Source: JBAXAB01 sp037142735 | GTDB taxonomy: Bacteria > Patescibacteriota > Minisyncoccia > Phycocordibacterales > CAIZLB01 | Direction of reading: 5' to 3' | DNA: 53,397 nt | Assembly: GCA_037142735.1 (NCBI GenBank) | Contig: JBAXAB010000003.1 | Coordinates: 1-53,397 of the forward strand | In this document: positions 24,654-32,711 of the stretch, one piece after another | How the letters are laid out: the number at the start of each line of letters is the position of its first letter | Position numbering within the stretch: position 1 is the stretch's first letter | Translations under genes and position numbers: made by a program | The notes under the pieces: generated by a model | What the model was told of the DNA's origin: nothing | Databases searched by the model: none | The model's input: the letters and a program-made list of their open reading frames with translations, nothing else

Positions 24654-25240
24654 TGATTAAGCTTACGTTCGGATTGATTGCGGGAGCACTAGCTATCGGA
24701 TGTTTTCTCCCATATCTTAGAGACATTTTTAAAAGAAAGACCACTCCGCACACATATTCTTGGCTTATCTGGAGCATCCTCCAAATAACAGGAGTTGTTG
24801 CCATCATTGTTGGTCATGGTGGTTACTATGGTGTATTAGGAATCGGAATCGGAGCATTATTTTGTTTATCAATATTTACTTTGTCTTTCAAATACGGGAC
24901 CAAAAATATAACAATTGTCGATACTGTTTCATTTATTGGTGCACTCTTTGCAATTTTTATTTGGGTTTTTACAAAAAATCCTTTGTATTCCGTGATATTA
25001 ATTTCCATCATTGATTTTGTTGGGTTTATTCCAACAATCAGGAAAGGTTACGAGGAACCTCACACAGAAACAATGTCTACTTATTTTATGGCTTCAATTT
25101 CAGATGTTTTTGCTATTTTAGCCTTATCGACATTTTCTGTGGTAACCACCCTGTATTTAGGAACTTTGGTCTTTTCAAATGCACTGTTTGTGGCAATTCT
25201 TTTATATAGAAGAAGGTTTACAAATCGTCCCCTGCTATAG
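24653..25240 (+). CDS. multi-helix membrane protein, PQ-loop-like, function unknown
   Basis: The 195-residue protein is almost entirely hydrophobic, with six or seven membrane segments. The first part (G-C-F-L-P-Y-L-R-D-I-F, T-P-H-T-Y-S-W-L-I-W) resembles the PQ-loop/SemiSWEET-type arrangement, and a second similar segment (I-D-F-V-G-F-I-P-T-I-R-K-G-Y) near residues 120-135 suggests an internal duplication; sugar or small-metabolite transport is a guess. The ATG at 24653 uses the last A of the tRNA-Trp CCA end, so the mRNA must be separated from the tRNA by processing or begin within the tRNA gene. An upstream start would require reading through the tRNA and is rejected. Confidence 0.7.
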   Translation: MIKLTFGLIAGALAIGCFLPYLRDIFKRKTTPHTYSWLIWSILQITGVVAIIVGHGGYYGVLGIGIGALFCLSIFTLSFKYGTKNITIVDTVSFIGALFAIFIWVFTKNPLYSVILISIIDFVGFIPTIRKGYEEPHTETMSTYFMASISDVFAILALSTFSVVTTLYLGTLVFSNALFVAILLYRRRFTNRPLL

Positions 25241-25247
25241 TACGAAA

Positions 25248-26132
25248 ATGAAAACATACTCAAACTACACTCAAATGTCCAAAGAACGCTTTAATGCTTG
25301 GACCAAAAAATACGAAAAAGTGTTTCCAGAATATGAGAATCATCCACGTGAAGACTATCACCTAACCTCAACTAAATACCCCATATTGGTTGTTGCTGAC
25401 GGAGTCACGTTGAAGCGAAATTCCGAAGGTGCCTATCCTATGCCTTCAAGTGCATACGAATTTGCAAAAGTTTTTTGTGAAAAGATTATTGAAGAAGCTG
25501 AACGAATGTATGACGAATTTTCTAAGGAAAAGTTAAAAGAGTTATTTTTAATAGGAAATATAATTGCAAAAGAATTCAATGAGTCTCAAGGAAGAACAAA
25601 GGAATTGATTGATTACAGAGAATTTGATTTTTTTGCTGCTACTACAGCTTTTGTACTGATAAAAGAAAATACTGCATACTGGTGGTCACTCGGAGATTCA
25701 GGTATTACAGCCTTTGACAGTGAAGGAAATATTAAATTTAAATCACCAACCGCGTGGCCAGATGAAAAAGAGAAAATCGCCACAACAGGAAATCTACGGC
25801 TTACAGATACAGAATTTAATAAACTTATGAAAAAACTATTCAGAAACGCTGTTGATGAGAATGGAGAAAAGACTGGATATGGAGTCCTGACGGGTGAAGA
25901 AAATGCTTTTTTATATCTCAATACTGGCTCTTTCACTGTCAGTAAGGAAGACTTGATTTTACTCTATACAGATGGGTATGAGAATTATATTTCTGTTCCT
26001 GAATTTTTAGATATTTTTAGGAACTGGAAAGACACAATAGATGTTGATTTCAATGCATTTATTGTAAAGAAAGGTCAAGAGAATTCTGATCTATATGGTA
26101 GGGAAAAAACGCTGATTGCTGTGAAGGTTTAG
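25248..26132 (+). CDS. PP2C-like serine/threonine phosphatase family protein
   Basis: The 294-residue protein shows a PP2C/SpoIIE-type pattern: V-V-A-D-G-V (about 45-50), an Ala-rich F-D-F-F-A-A-T-T-A-F segment (about 122-131), the G-D-S-G-I motif (about 146-150) and L-L-Y-T-D-G-Y-E-N-Y (about 240-249). These Asp residues normally bind the two catalytic metals. It is soluble and has no extra domain. No partner kinase is in the window. It starts 7 bp after the membrane protein gene, so the two are probably co-expressed. The start at ATG 25248 is chosen because upstream in-frame codons overlap the previous gene. Confidence 0.72.
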   Translation: MKTYSNYTQMSKERFNAWTKKYEKVFPEYENHPREDYHLTSTKYPILVVADGVTLKRNSEGAYPMPSSAYEFAKVFCEKIIEEAERMYDEFSKEKLKELFLIGNIIAKEFNESQGRTKELIDYREFDFFAATTAFVLIKENTAYWWSLGDSGITAFDSEGNIKFKSPTAWPDEKEKIATTGNLRLTDTEFNKLMKKLFRNAVDENGEKTGYGVLTGEENAFLYLNTGSFTVSKEDLILLYTDGYENYISVPEFLDIFRNWKDTIDVDFNAFIVKKGQENSDLYGREKTLIAVKV

Positions 26133-26177
26133 GGAGACCCTCAAGACACCTTGCCAATTCAGAGTTACAATACACCC

Positions 26178-27035
26178 ATGAAAACCGAATCAAAACTAGG
26201 CAAAATCTTATTAATCATAGTATCCATATTTTTAATCATCTACGGAATTGTGTATTGGCAGTCAAAATCAAGCACCACTAAAATACCTGCTCAAACGAGC
26301 GACGCAACCCAAGTTTCAACCACAACAACCGAAGCTGTCTCCCCTATAGAAATAAAAAAATACTCTTTCAATCTTTATCCTAAAAATTCAACAAGCACCG
26401 ATATCTCCATTGAATATCCTTCTCTAAAATCTGGATTTGCATCTCCAGACATAACCACAAAAATAAATAACACTATTGCGACTAACGCCAAGGAACTTTT
26501 AAATAAAACCGTCACTGAATATAAATCAATTCAAAAAGAAGAAGCAGGACTCGGCTCTGCTGCAGCAGATAATCTTTATTATCAAGTAGCATTCAATCCT
26601 ACTAGTGTTTATATTAGTGAGAATACTTTTTCTTACTCAGTTGCACTATCAACATATTCGGGAGGTGCGCACGGCGCTTTCTCATATGAAGGTTTTTCAT
26701 ACGATACAAAAACTGGAAAACTAATTTCCCTCGATGACGTGCTTAAAGGTAATTATCAACCTGTTGTCGAAAAATATATCCAGAAACAAATTGCCACTGC
26801 CATAGACCTCATTGATTCAGTTGAAGGCTGTGAAAATTGTGAAAATCTAAGTTTAAATGACGTGGGATTTGGTTGGAACGATAAAATTGAACTCAAGGAT
26901 TTTACTTTAACCAAAGAAGGTATTGTCTTTCTATTTGGAAATTATGCCTTGGGGCCCTATGTAGAAACTGCAGGTGGTCAGTTAATCTTGGTACCTAAAA
27001 CTGTTTTAAGTGACCTCGTTAAACGCGATTGGTAA
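26178..27035 (+). CDS. membrane-anchored DUF3298-type (RsiV-like fold) protein
   Basis: From ATG at 26178 the protein has 285 residues: a short cytoplasmic start, a membrane helix (about 7-25), a Ser/Thr-rich linker and then an extracytoplasmic domain. The segment Y-S-G-G-A-H-G-x3-Y-E-G-F-S-Y-D (about 160-175) followed by K-L-I-S-L-D-D-V-L is characteristic of the DUF3298/DUF4163 domain pair also found in RsiV anti-sigma factors. No sigma factor gene lies next to it, so the regulatory role of RsiV should not be assumed. The 3' end overlaps the ddl gene of the other strand by 17 bp. Confidence 0.75.
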   Translation: MKTESKLGKILLIIVSIFLIIYGIVYWQSKSSTTKIPAQTSDATQVSTTTTEAVSPIEIKKYSFNLYPKNSTSTDISIEYPSLKSGFASPDITTKINNTIATNAKELLNKTVTEYKSIQKEEAGLGSAAADNLYYQVAFNPTSVYISENTFSYSVALSTYSGGAHGAFSYEGFSYDTKTGKLISLDDVLKGNYQPVVEKYIQKQIATAIDLIDSVEGCENCENLSLNDVGFGWNDKIELKDFTLTKEGIVFLFGNYALGPYVETAGGQLILVPKTVLSDLVKRDW

Positions 27036-28041
27036 CAAAGCCTAGTGTGTTTTGAATCAGGTGCTTAAAGAAATCAACAACCTTAACTCCCCCTTCCTTA
27101 AGGGACGCTAGAAGTGGTGAATTTTCACCGAGGTGTGGACTGGTATCAGATTCAATCAAATACACCCCTCGTTTAGGAGAAACAATAAAATCAAAAGTAG
27201 CATAGTGGCGCATGCCCAAATGTTCTTTAACGGTTTTGATAATCTTTTCTATTTCTTTTTTATGTTCATTACTGAGACCTTTGGGTAATTCAATATTATA
27301 CTTTCCCATATGGCGAGATATCGTATCAAGGTGTCCATTCCATAATTTTGACTGTGCAAGATGCGCACGTTTTTCATCTGATGATATAGAAACAGGCAAT
27401 AATATATAAGTATCCTGCCCGCGTAATCCTTCGACAAATCCTGATACAATTTCTGCGCCTGAAATGTATTCTTCAATTAAAATAGCATTCGAAACTAGTG
27501 CCGCCTCACGGAGTGCACTGACCAGACTATTGTAGTTTGTAGCCACTGAAACCCCCATCGATGAACCGGCCGTTTGAGGTTTGATAATTGCCGGGAGTGG
27601 AAAACTACCGAACAATTCTCTGGCTATCTTGTTCAAGTCATCCGTTATTCCCACGTTCATCTCACGATACACAGGTGTTTTAATACCCAAATCACTTAAG
27701 GTTCTTTTGAAGATTCCTTTATTGAAAGCTGTGACTGAAGGATAGACACTATTTCCGACAAATGGCACACCGGATAATTCGAGAAGCTTTTGGACTTCTC
27801 CGTCTTCACCATAATTCCCATGCAAATTATTTACAACCACATCAAAATGCTGCAATGCATCAATTGGTAGTTTAGGAGCACCGGCTATGTGCCAAACTCC
27901 CCGCTTATCTATAAAAATATCTGTCGCAGAGTATTCAGGATCAGATTGGACATTTTTTAAAAAGTGAGCACCCGACAATAATGATACTTCGTGTTCGTGT
28001 GAAGGGCCACCACGTAAAATACCGATACGTACTTTAGACAT
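27019..28041 (-). CDS. ddl: D-alanine--D-alanine ligase
   Basis: Ddl joins two D-Ala molecules for peptidoglycan stem peptides. The 340-residue ATP-grasp protein has the N-terminal G-G-x-S-x-E-H-E-V-S-L motif (about 11-21), the K-P-x4-S-S-M-G-V loop (about 155-165), the E-E-Y-I-S-G-A-E segment (about 191-198) and the metal-binding E-S-D-T-S-P-H-L-G motif near residues 297-305 (the usual E-x-N-T-x-P-G is altered to E-S-D-T-S-P-H). The Asp in place of the usual Asn in that motif may affect metal binding. With murJ and the D,D-carboxypeptidase it shows that the cell makes peptidoglycan. Confidence 0.92.
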   Translation of the reverse strand: MSKVRIGILRGGPSHEHEVSLLSGAHFLKNVQSDPEYSATDIFIDKRGVWHIAGAPKLPIDALQHFDVVVNNLHGNYGEDGEVQKLLELSGVPFVGNSVYPSVTAFNKGIFKRTLSDLGIKTPVYREMNVGITDDLNKIARELFGSFPLPAIIKPQTAGSSMGVSVATNYNSLVSALREAALVSNAILIEEYISGAEIVSGFVEGLRGQDTYILLPVSISSDEKRAHLAQSKLWNGHLDTISRHMGKYNIELPKGLSNEHKKEIEKIIKTVKEHLGMRHYATFDFIVSPKRGVYLIESDTSPHLGENSPLLASLKEGGVKVVDFFKHLIQNTLGFVTNRV

Positions 28042-28085
28042 ATCGGTATTTTACCACAAATAAATCAAACAGGGATACTGATGGA

Positions 28086-28238
28086 CTATTTTGATTCGAT
28101 GAATTCAACACGCTTTCGAAGCACCGCACTGTATTTCTTAAGCTTGATCTTTCGTTCAACCTTTTTACGGTTTTTTCGGCTGAAATATATTTCGCCTGTT
28201 GATTTGTTTTTAAGTTTTATTAGCTGTTTTTGTGACAT
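28086..28238 (-). CDS. rpmG: 50S ribosomal protein bL33
   Basis: The 50-residue basic protein aligns with bL33 along its length: I-K-L-K-N-K-S-T-G at the start, then the Y-F-S-R-K-N-R-K strand, and K-I-K-L-K-K-Y-S-A-V-L-R-K-R-V near the end. It has no zinc-binding cysteines (the C- form). bL33 sits at the E-site side of the large subunit. The start at 28238 gives the canonical length; a longer frame to 28367 would include the promoter and is rejected. It is transcribed alone or with ddl, 44 bp downstream. Confidence 0.9.
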   Translation of the reverse strand: MSQKQLIKLKNKSTGEIYFSRKNRKKVERKIKLKKYSAVLRKRVEFIESK

Positions 28239-28252
28239 AAAGTTGTACGGGC

Positions 28253-28281
28253 ATAGTATCAAGAATTCGCCTTTTCGGCAA
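28253..28281 (-). promoter_or_regulatory. promoter of rpmG
   Basis: On the minus strand TTGCCG (28276-28281) and TACTAT (28253-28258) are 17 bp apart, just before the bL33 start. Confidence 0.6.
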
Positions 28282-28351
28282 GTAATTTGATGTCCTTGAT
28301 ATACATAAGGACCTCTTTGCACCATCCTTAATTTCATATTATGATAGCCCA

Positions 28352-29017
28352 ATGTCAACAGAAACAAAACTTGTAATCGGTATTATCCTTGTATCAATCG
28401 GGGTCACTTTTTTAGGAATCAAATTAGCATACAGACCGGCAGCAGAGCCTACACTGGCCTTATCAGCCGATCTTCTTAATAACCCAGCCAGCCCTCGATT
28501 AACTGGTGCTAGTAGTACTATTTCAATCGTAGAATTTGCTGATTTCGAGTGTCCAGCTTGTGGAGCCATGCACCCCATCTTTAAACAACTCATAAAGGAT
28601 GAGGGCAGTAAAATTACCTTTATATTTAGAAACTTCCTTATTCATGAAAATGCAGACAAATTTGCCATTGCCACTTTGGCCGCTGGCAAGCAAGGTAAGT
28701 TCTGGGAAATGCACGATATGATGTTTGAAAATCAAAACGCTTGGTCAGACATATCGTTAGACAAGCAGATGGCTATTTTTGCAGGATATGCACAAAAACT
28801 AGGTCTTGATATGACCAAATATCAGGCAGATCTTGGAGATAAAACCTTAGCTGATCTAGTAGCAAAAGACCAGCATGATGGGATTGCTATGGGAATAAAT
28901 GCTACGCCAACGATTATTATTAATAATAATCGTATTATTGTCGGTGGTAAAAACTACACCGAATTGAAAAAACTTGTAGAAGATGAAATCGCCAAAGGTC
29001 CCGTTACATTAAAATAA
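28352..29017 (+). CDS. DsbA-like thiol oxidoreductase, membrane-anchored
   Basis: The 221-residue protein has an N-terminal membrane helix (about 7-26), a short linker and a thioredoxin-fold domain of the DsbA type. The redox motif is C67-P-A-C70 in F-E-C-P-A-C-G, and the cis-proline loop is N-A-T-P-T-I (about 185-190). Such proteins introduce or shuffle disulfides in exported proteins. No DsbB/VKOR partner is in the window. The gene is followed after 14 bp by mscL, so the two may be co-transcribed. Confidence 0.9.
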   Translation: MSTETKLVIGIILVSIGVTFLGIKLAYRPAAEPTLALSADLLNNPASPRLTGASSTISIVEFADFECPACGAMHPIFKQLIKDEGSKITFIFRNFLIHENADKFAIATLAAGKQGKFWEMHDMMFENQNAWSDISLDKQMAIFAGYAQKLGLDMTKYQADLGDKTLADLVAKDQHDGIAMGINATPTIIINNNRIIVGGKNYTELKKLVEDEIAKGPVTLK

Positions 29018-29031
29018 ATCATACCAAATAT

Positions 29032-29367
29032 ATGAAAAACCTTTTTAAAGAATTTAAAGAATTTGCAGCCAAAGGAAACGTTATTGATCTAGCTGTGGCG
29101 GTAGTTGTCGGTGTTGCCTTCAACGCCGTAGTTGATTCGTTTGTAAAAGACGTAGTCATGCAATTGATTGCAGCATTATTCAAACAACCTGATTTCAGCA
29201 AAATCGTACTCTCGTATCACGGTGTAACTTATGTTCTTATCGGAAACTTCATTAATCAATTATTGAACTTCCTGATTGTTACCCTATCAGTTTTTGTTAC
29301 CGTTAAATTTTTAAGCACTCTTACAAAGAAGAAGCAGCAGCAACCTGAAACCGCAGTAAAAGCCTAG
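29032..29367 (+). CDS. mscL: large-conductance mechanosensitive channel
   Basis: MscL opens under membrane tension and vents solutes during osmotic downshock. The 111-residue protein has the amphipathic N-terminal helix, the pore-lining first membrane helix (about 15-40, with the G-N-V-I-D-L-A-V-A-V-V-V-G motif), a short periplasmic-type loop, the second helix (about 68-92) and a basic/Gln-rich C-terminal end. The length is a little under the usual 130-150, with a short outer loop and C-terminal bundle. It converges with murJ, overlapping it by 4 bp. Confidence 0.93.
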   Translation: MKNLFKEFKEFAAKGNVIDLAVAVVVGVAFNAVVDSFVKDVVMQLIAALFKQPDFSKIVLSYHGVTYVLIGNFINQLLNFLIVTLSVFVTVKFLSTLTKKKQQQPETAVKA

Positions 29368-31118
29368 TGAGAGGCCACGTCGCTTTCGGATAACATAGTA
29401 TCAGTCACAATTAGGCTTGCTTCATCGCTGGCCTTTTTGTTTTCAACCGTCACCACACCTGATCCTGCAAATAATGGAATACGTTTTCTAAACGAACCCC
29501 AAACTTCAATTACTTCTTCGTTTCGAAGCAAGAACAGAACTCCTGCCCATGAGATTACTCCAACCACTCCACCAAGGAGGCCGTGCAAGAAAACGCTGAA
29601 CACTTTAGTCTGATCAATGAATGGCTCTGAAAGATTCAATGTGATGTAGGCCATGTAACCTGCAACTACAGCTGATTCAAAACTTTGCCACAAGGTTCGT
29701 CCTACATTTTTTGTAAAAGATCCTTCACCAAAATCTTTTTCAAACACCATCCAGAAAATAATCATGTTCACAATAGTTCCGAACATGTATCCAAGTGGCA
29801 ACATTAACACTTCTGTACCGGGGATTCCTACAACACGGAACAGTCTTTCAATTATTTGAGAAAAGGCAGGATTATGAGCGAAAAGTTGTAAGAACAAGTA
29901 AGGCAAAGTGATCGTCAACACAGACGAAAATAGATTGATAAATAAGGGTTTTATAGTCTTTCCTGCTGCATAGTACGCACGAATAAATAACAACTCAAGA
30001 CTTTGTGCAGACAGTGAAATGACAAACAAAGCAACTGAGGCAGCGGTCAATCGGGTGTCGTTCCAATTAAAAGAACCAGATCCTAAAATAACGCGGACAA
30101 TCTGGGCACGCAAGATAATAAACAAGGCAGTGATTGGTAGTGACCAAAATAAAATATGTCGAGTGGCTACCTGCACATGCTCGACAAATTCTTTTTTCTT
30201 ACCATTCACATAACACATCGACAATAACGGAAATGCCGCAAGTGTGTACGACACTCCAACTATCGCAAACGGAACAGATTGCAAGTTAGTCGCCAAGCTA
30301 AAAATAGAAATAGATCCTGCCGTTAAAACAGAAGCAAAAGAAGTAATGAAAATCAATTCCAGCTGGCTGGCAGACAATGTAATAGTTCTCGGAATAGATA
30401 GCGCTAGAATTTTTAATAATCTCTTGAAGTCCCACTTGAAAGTAAATCTTGGCAGTTGTCCTAGTGACCCTACATATGGAGCTTGGATCAAGAAGTGAAG
30501 GATCGCACCAAAAACCACCCCTATCACAATCCCCTGTAACCCAAACTTTGGATACAGAAAGACTATACCTAAAATAATTGCGAGATTGTAGAAAATTGGA
30601 GCTATAGCATAAATAAAAAAACGCTTGTTCATCTGAGTGATCACGGAAAGCAGGTTAGAGATTCCCAGAAAGATTGGCTGAAGTAAAAGAACACGTGAAA
30701 TAGATATGACCGTCAAAATTTCTTTGGAATCAAAACCTGGAAATAGATAGTGCGAAATTTTTGGCATCAAGAAAAACAAGACAGTAGAAACCACGGCCAT
30801 CATGCTTACAAAAAACGAAAATAGTTCGCTCATCAGTTTCTTTACAGCCTCAGTTCCCTTGGAACTTGTAGCACTAAAAAATGGAATGAGCACCGCGACA
30901 GACACCAATGAAGCCAACGTTGCAAACACGAAGTCTGGCACTCTAAATGCAGCATAGTAGAGGTCTAATGTCTTACCTGCACCAAAGGAATAGGCCAAAA
31001 GTCTGTCTCGAAAGAGCGCTAAAATCTGAGACATAAGGGTAAAAAAACCGATCAAATACGCAGCGTGGTGGATTCCAGCTATTTCCTTTGTTACAAACTG
31101 TGCAAGGCGTTTAACCAT
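29364..31118 (-). CDS. murJ: lipid II flippase MurJ
   Basis: MurJ flips the peptidoglycan precursor lipid II across the membrane. From ATG at 31118 the protein has 584 residues with about 13-14 membrane helices and a charged C-terminal tail. The MviN/MurJ signature is seen near the start: a long helix followed by R-D-R-L-L-A-Y-S-F-G-A-G, A-F-R-V-P-D-F, and later the conserved Arg in the central cavity region. I chose the later Met because the extra 20 residues upstream overlap the promoter region of rnpB on the other strand and do not fit the family. Ddl nearby belongs to the same pathway. Confidence 0.93.
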   Translation of the reverse strand: MVKRLAQFVTKEIAGIHHAAYLIGFFTLMSQILALFRDRLLAYSFGAGKTLDLYYAAFRVPDFVFATLASLVSVAVLIPFFSATSSKGTEAVKKLMSELFSFFVSMMAVVSTVLFFLMPKISHYLFPGFDSKEILTVISISRVLLLQPIFLGISNLLSVITQMNKRFFIYAIAPIFYNLAIILGIVFLYPKFGLQGIVIGVVFGAILHFLIQAPYVGSLGQLPRFTFKWDFKRLLKILALSIPRTITLSASQLELIFITSFASVLTAGSISIFSLATNLQSVPFAIVGVSYTLAAFPLLSMCYVNGKKKEFVEHVQVATRHILFWSLPITALFIILRAQIVRVILGSGSFNWNDTRLTAASVALFVISLSAQSLELLFIRAYYAAGKTIKPLFINLFSSVLTITLPYLFLQLFAHNPAFSQIIERLFRVVGIPGTEVLMLPLGYMFGTIVNMIIFWMVFEKDFGEGSFTKNVGRTLWQSFESAVVAGYMAYITLNLSEPFIDQTKVFSVFLHGLLGGVVGVISWAGVLFLLRNEEVIEVWGSFRKRIPLFAGSGVVTVENKKASDEASLIVTDTMLSESDVASH

Positions 31119-31181
31119 ATAATATAAGAGTATATCGCAAATTTGATAGACCCACAATCGTTTTTGTGGTATATTCACAGC

Positions 31182-31565
31182 GGTTTTACATCAGACAGTC
31201 GCTGGTTTTTACTTCGGTTTAAACCAGAGGAAAGTCCGAACACTTTTTGTTGGGCTCGTTTGTTTTCATCAATCTGAACATAAACGAGCCCAACAAAAAC
31301 AGGTAGCGGGTAACGCCCGTCGAGAGCAATCTCCGAGATGCGAGCAGTGACGTGTGGAGTTGAAAAACTTCACAATCCTAAACAATTTATTGCAAGGATA
31401 ATTTCAATGTAAAGTTGGAAGTGAAACGGCAAAACTCTTACCCAAGTGCAAGACCGCGCTGATCTAACGATCAGAGAGTCGCTCGAGTCAAACAGTAATG
31501 TTTGTCCCAGATAAATGACTGTCACTTCTTCGGAAGAACAGAATTCGGCTTATCGATGTAAAACC
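31182..31565 (+). ncRNA. rnpB: RNase P RNA
   Basis: The ends pair in helix P1 (31182-31192 with 31555-31565, arms GGTTTTACATC/GATGTAAAACC). The conserved P4 strands are present: GAGGAAAGTCC with GAACAC near 31228, and ACAGAA-TTCGGCTTAT near 31538-31552. A long 15-bp hairpin follows the first core segment. A TATATT box at 31170-31175 places transcription start at the first base of P1. The length of 384 nt fits a bacterial class A RNA. Confidence 0.96.
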
Positions 31566-31570
31566 AATTG

Positions 31571-31598
31571 AAAAAACCACACAGCTGTGTGGTTTTTT
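31571..31598 (+). terminator. terminator of rnpB (works in both directions)
   Basis: A perfect inverted repeat, AAAAAACCACACAG paired with CTGTGTGGTTTTTT. A run of nine C follows at 31609-31617. Confidence 0.9.
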
Positions 31599-31621
31599 CT
31601 TTTCCCTACCCCCCCCCTTTT

Positions 31622-32614
31622 TTACTTCTTCTTCCCACTCGCACTACTATCCACCTCGTAACTCGTATTTTGTGATTCAAAGAAATTCACCAATTCAAGT
31701 ACGTCAGTGGCAGTACTCATCCATTTTGCAGGATTTGTCACATTATAGTGCTTCTCCAATCCTAATTCCTCCAAACGACGATCTGCTACGTACTGCACGT
31801 ATTGGTTCACATAGTCAGCATTCAATCCTAAAATTCCCTTAGGGAATAAGTCTTTGTTGTATGCCACTTCTCTGTCTACGCCTTCGATAACTATTGAACG
31901 GATTTCTTCTGCAAATTCTTCGGTTAACAATTCTTTGTTCTCTTCCAAAACGGTGTGCACTAAATTGATTCCAAATTTTAAGTGTAAACTTTCATCACGT
32001 AAAACCCAATTGATCATCGAACCAAAATTTCTCAATTGATTTCGCTGTCTGAATGACAAGGCCACCATAAAACCTGAGTAGAACCACGTTCCCTCCATCA
32101 CAATGTTTGTTGCCACCAAGTTTCTGATGAAGTCTTTCTTTCCTTCAACAGTTTCAATATCCAATTTTTCATCAGTCATCTTGGTCAAGTACTTCATAAT
32201 GTAAGCCTCCTTCGCTTGCATTGATGGCAAATTTAAATGCACACTATAAATTTGTTCCTTATCGAATGGAAAAGTCTCAAGTACATATTCGAAAGCAACG
32301 CAGTGATTCGCCTCTTCCCACATTACTTTTGCCAAATACAGGTGACATTCTGGAGCCTTGAGGTACGGATACATACCGAGGGCAATAGAGCGATTCACAA
32401 TAAGTTCTGCTGGATTGAAAAAGGCCATTAGAAATTTTACAGCATGGCGTTCGTCATCAGTCATCTTTTCCCAATCTTCCAAATCTTCTTTTAAGGCAAT
32501 TTCGTGTGGAAACCATGTGTTTCTCACTGCTTGCTGGTACAAATCATACGCCCATTGGTATTTGATGGGGTGTAAGTTCATGTCTTCCGGTGAGGCTTTT
32601 CCGATGAGGGGCAT
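31622..32614 (-). CDS. nrdB: ribonucleotide reductase small (radical-generating) subunit, class Ic-like
   Basis: The subunit makes the oxidant that starts NDP reduction in NrdA. In this 330-residue protein the metal ligands can be placed as Glu70, Glu101, His104, Glu174, Glu208 and His211; spacing matches E. coli NrdB (84, 115, 118, 204, 238, 241). Two positions differ from class Ia: the first ligand is Glu instead of Asp, and the radical-tyrosine position holds Phe108. The same pair of changes defines the class Ic enzyme of Chlamydia, which uses a Mn/Fe centre instead of a tyrosyl radical. The C-terminal tail (last 20 residues), which docks to NrdA, is present. The gene follows nrdA after about 97 bp on the same strand. 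Confidence 0.93.
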   Translation of the reverse strand: MPLIGKASPEDMNLHPIKYQWAYDLYQQAVRNTWFPHEIALKEDLEDWEKMTDDERHAVKFLMAFFNPAELIVNRSIALGMYPYLKAPECHLYLAKVMWEEANHCVAFEYVLETFPFDKEQIYSVHLNLPSMQAKEAYIMKYLTKMTDEKLDIETVEGKKDFIRNLVATNIVMEGTWFYSGFMVALSFRQRNQLRNFGSMINWVLRDESLHLKFGINLVHTVLEENKELLTEEFAEEIRSIVIEGVDREVAYNKDLFPKGILGLNADYVNQYVQYVADRRLEELGLEKHYNVTNPAKWMSTATDVLELVNFFESQNTSYEVDSSASGKKK

Positions 32615-32711
32615 AGTATTTTAAGTTAGGTTTTTAAATTTTGCGTCGGTCCTCAATGGACACAGGCCCGACACGAGACCAGTGGCGATTCTGCTGAATC
32701 GTCTGCAGTAT

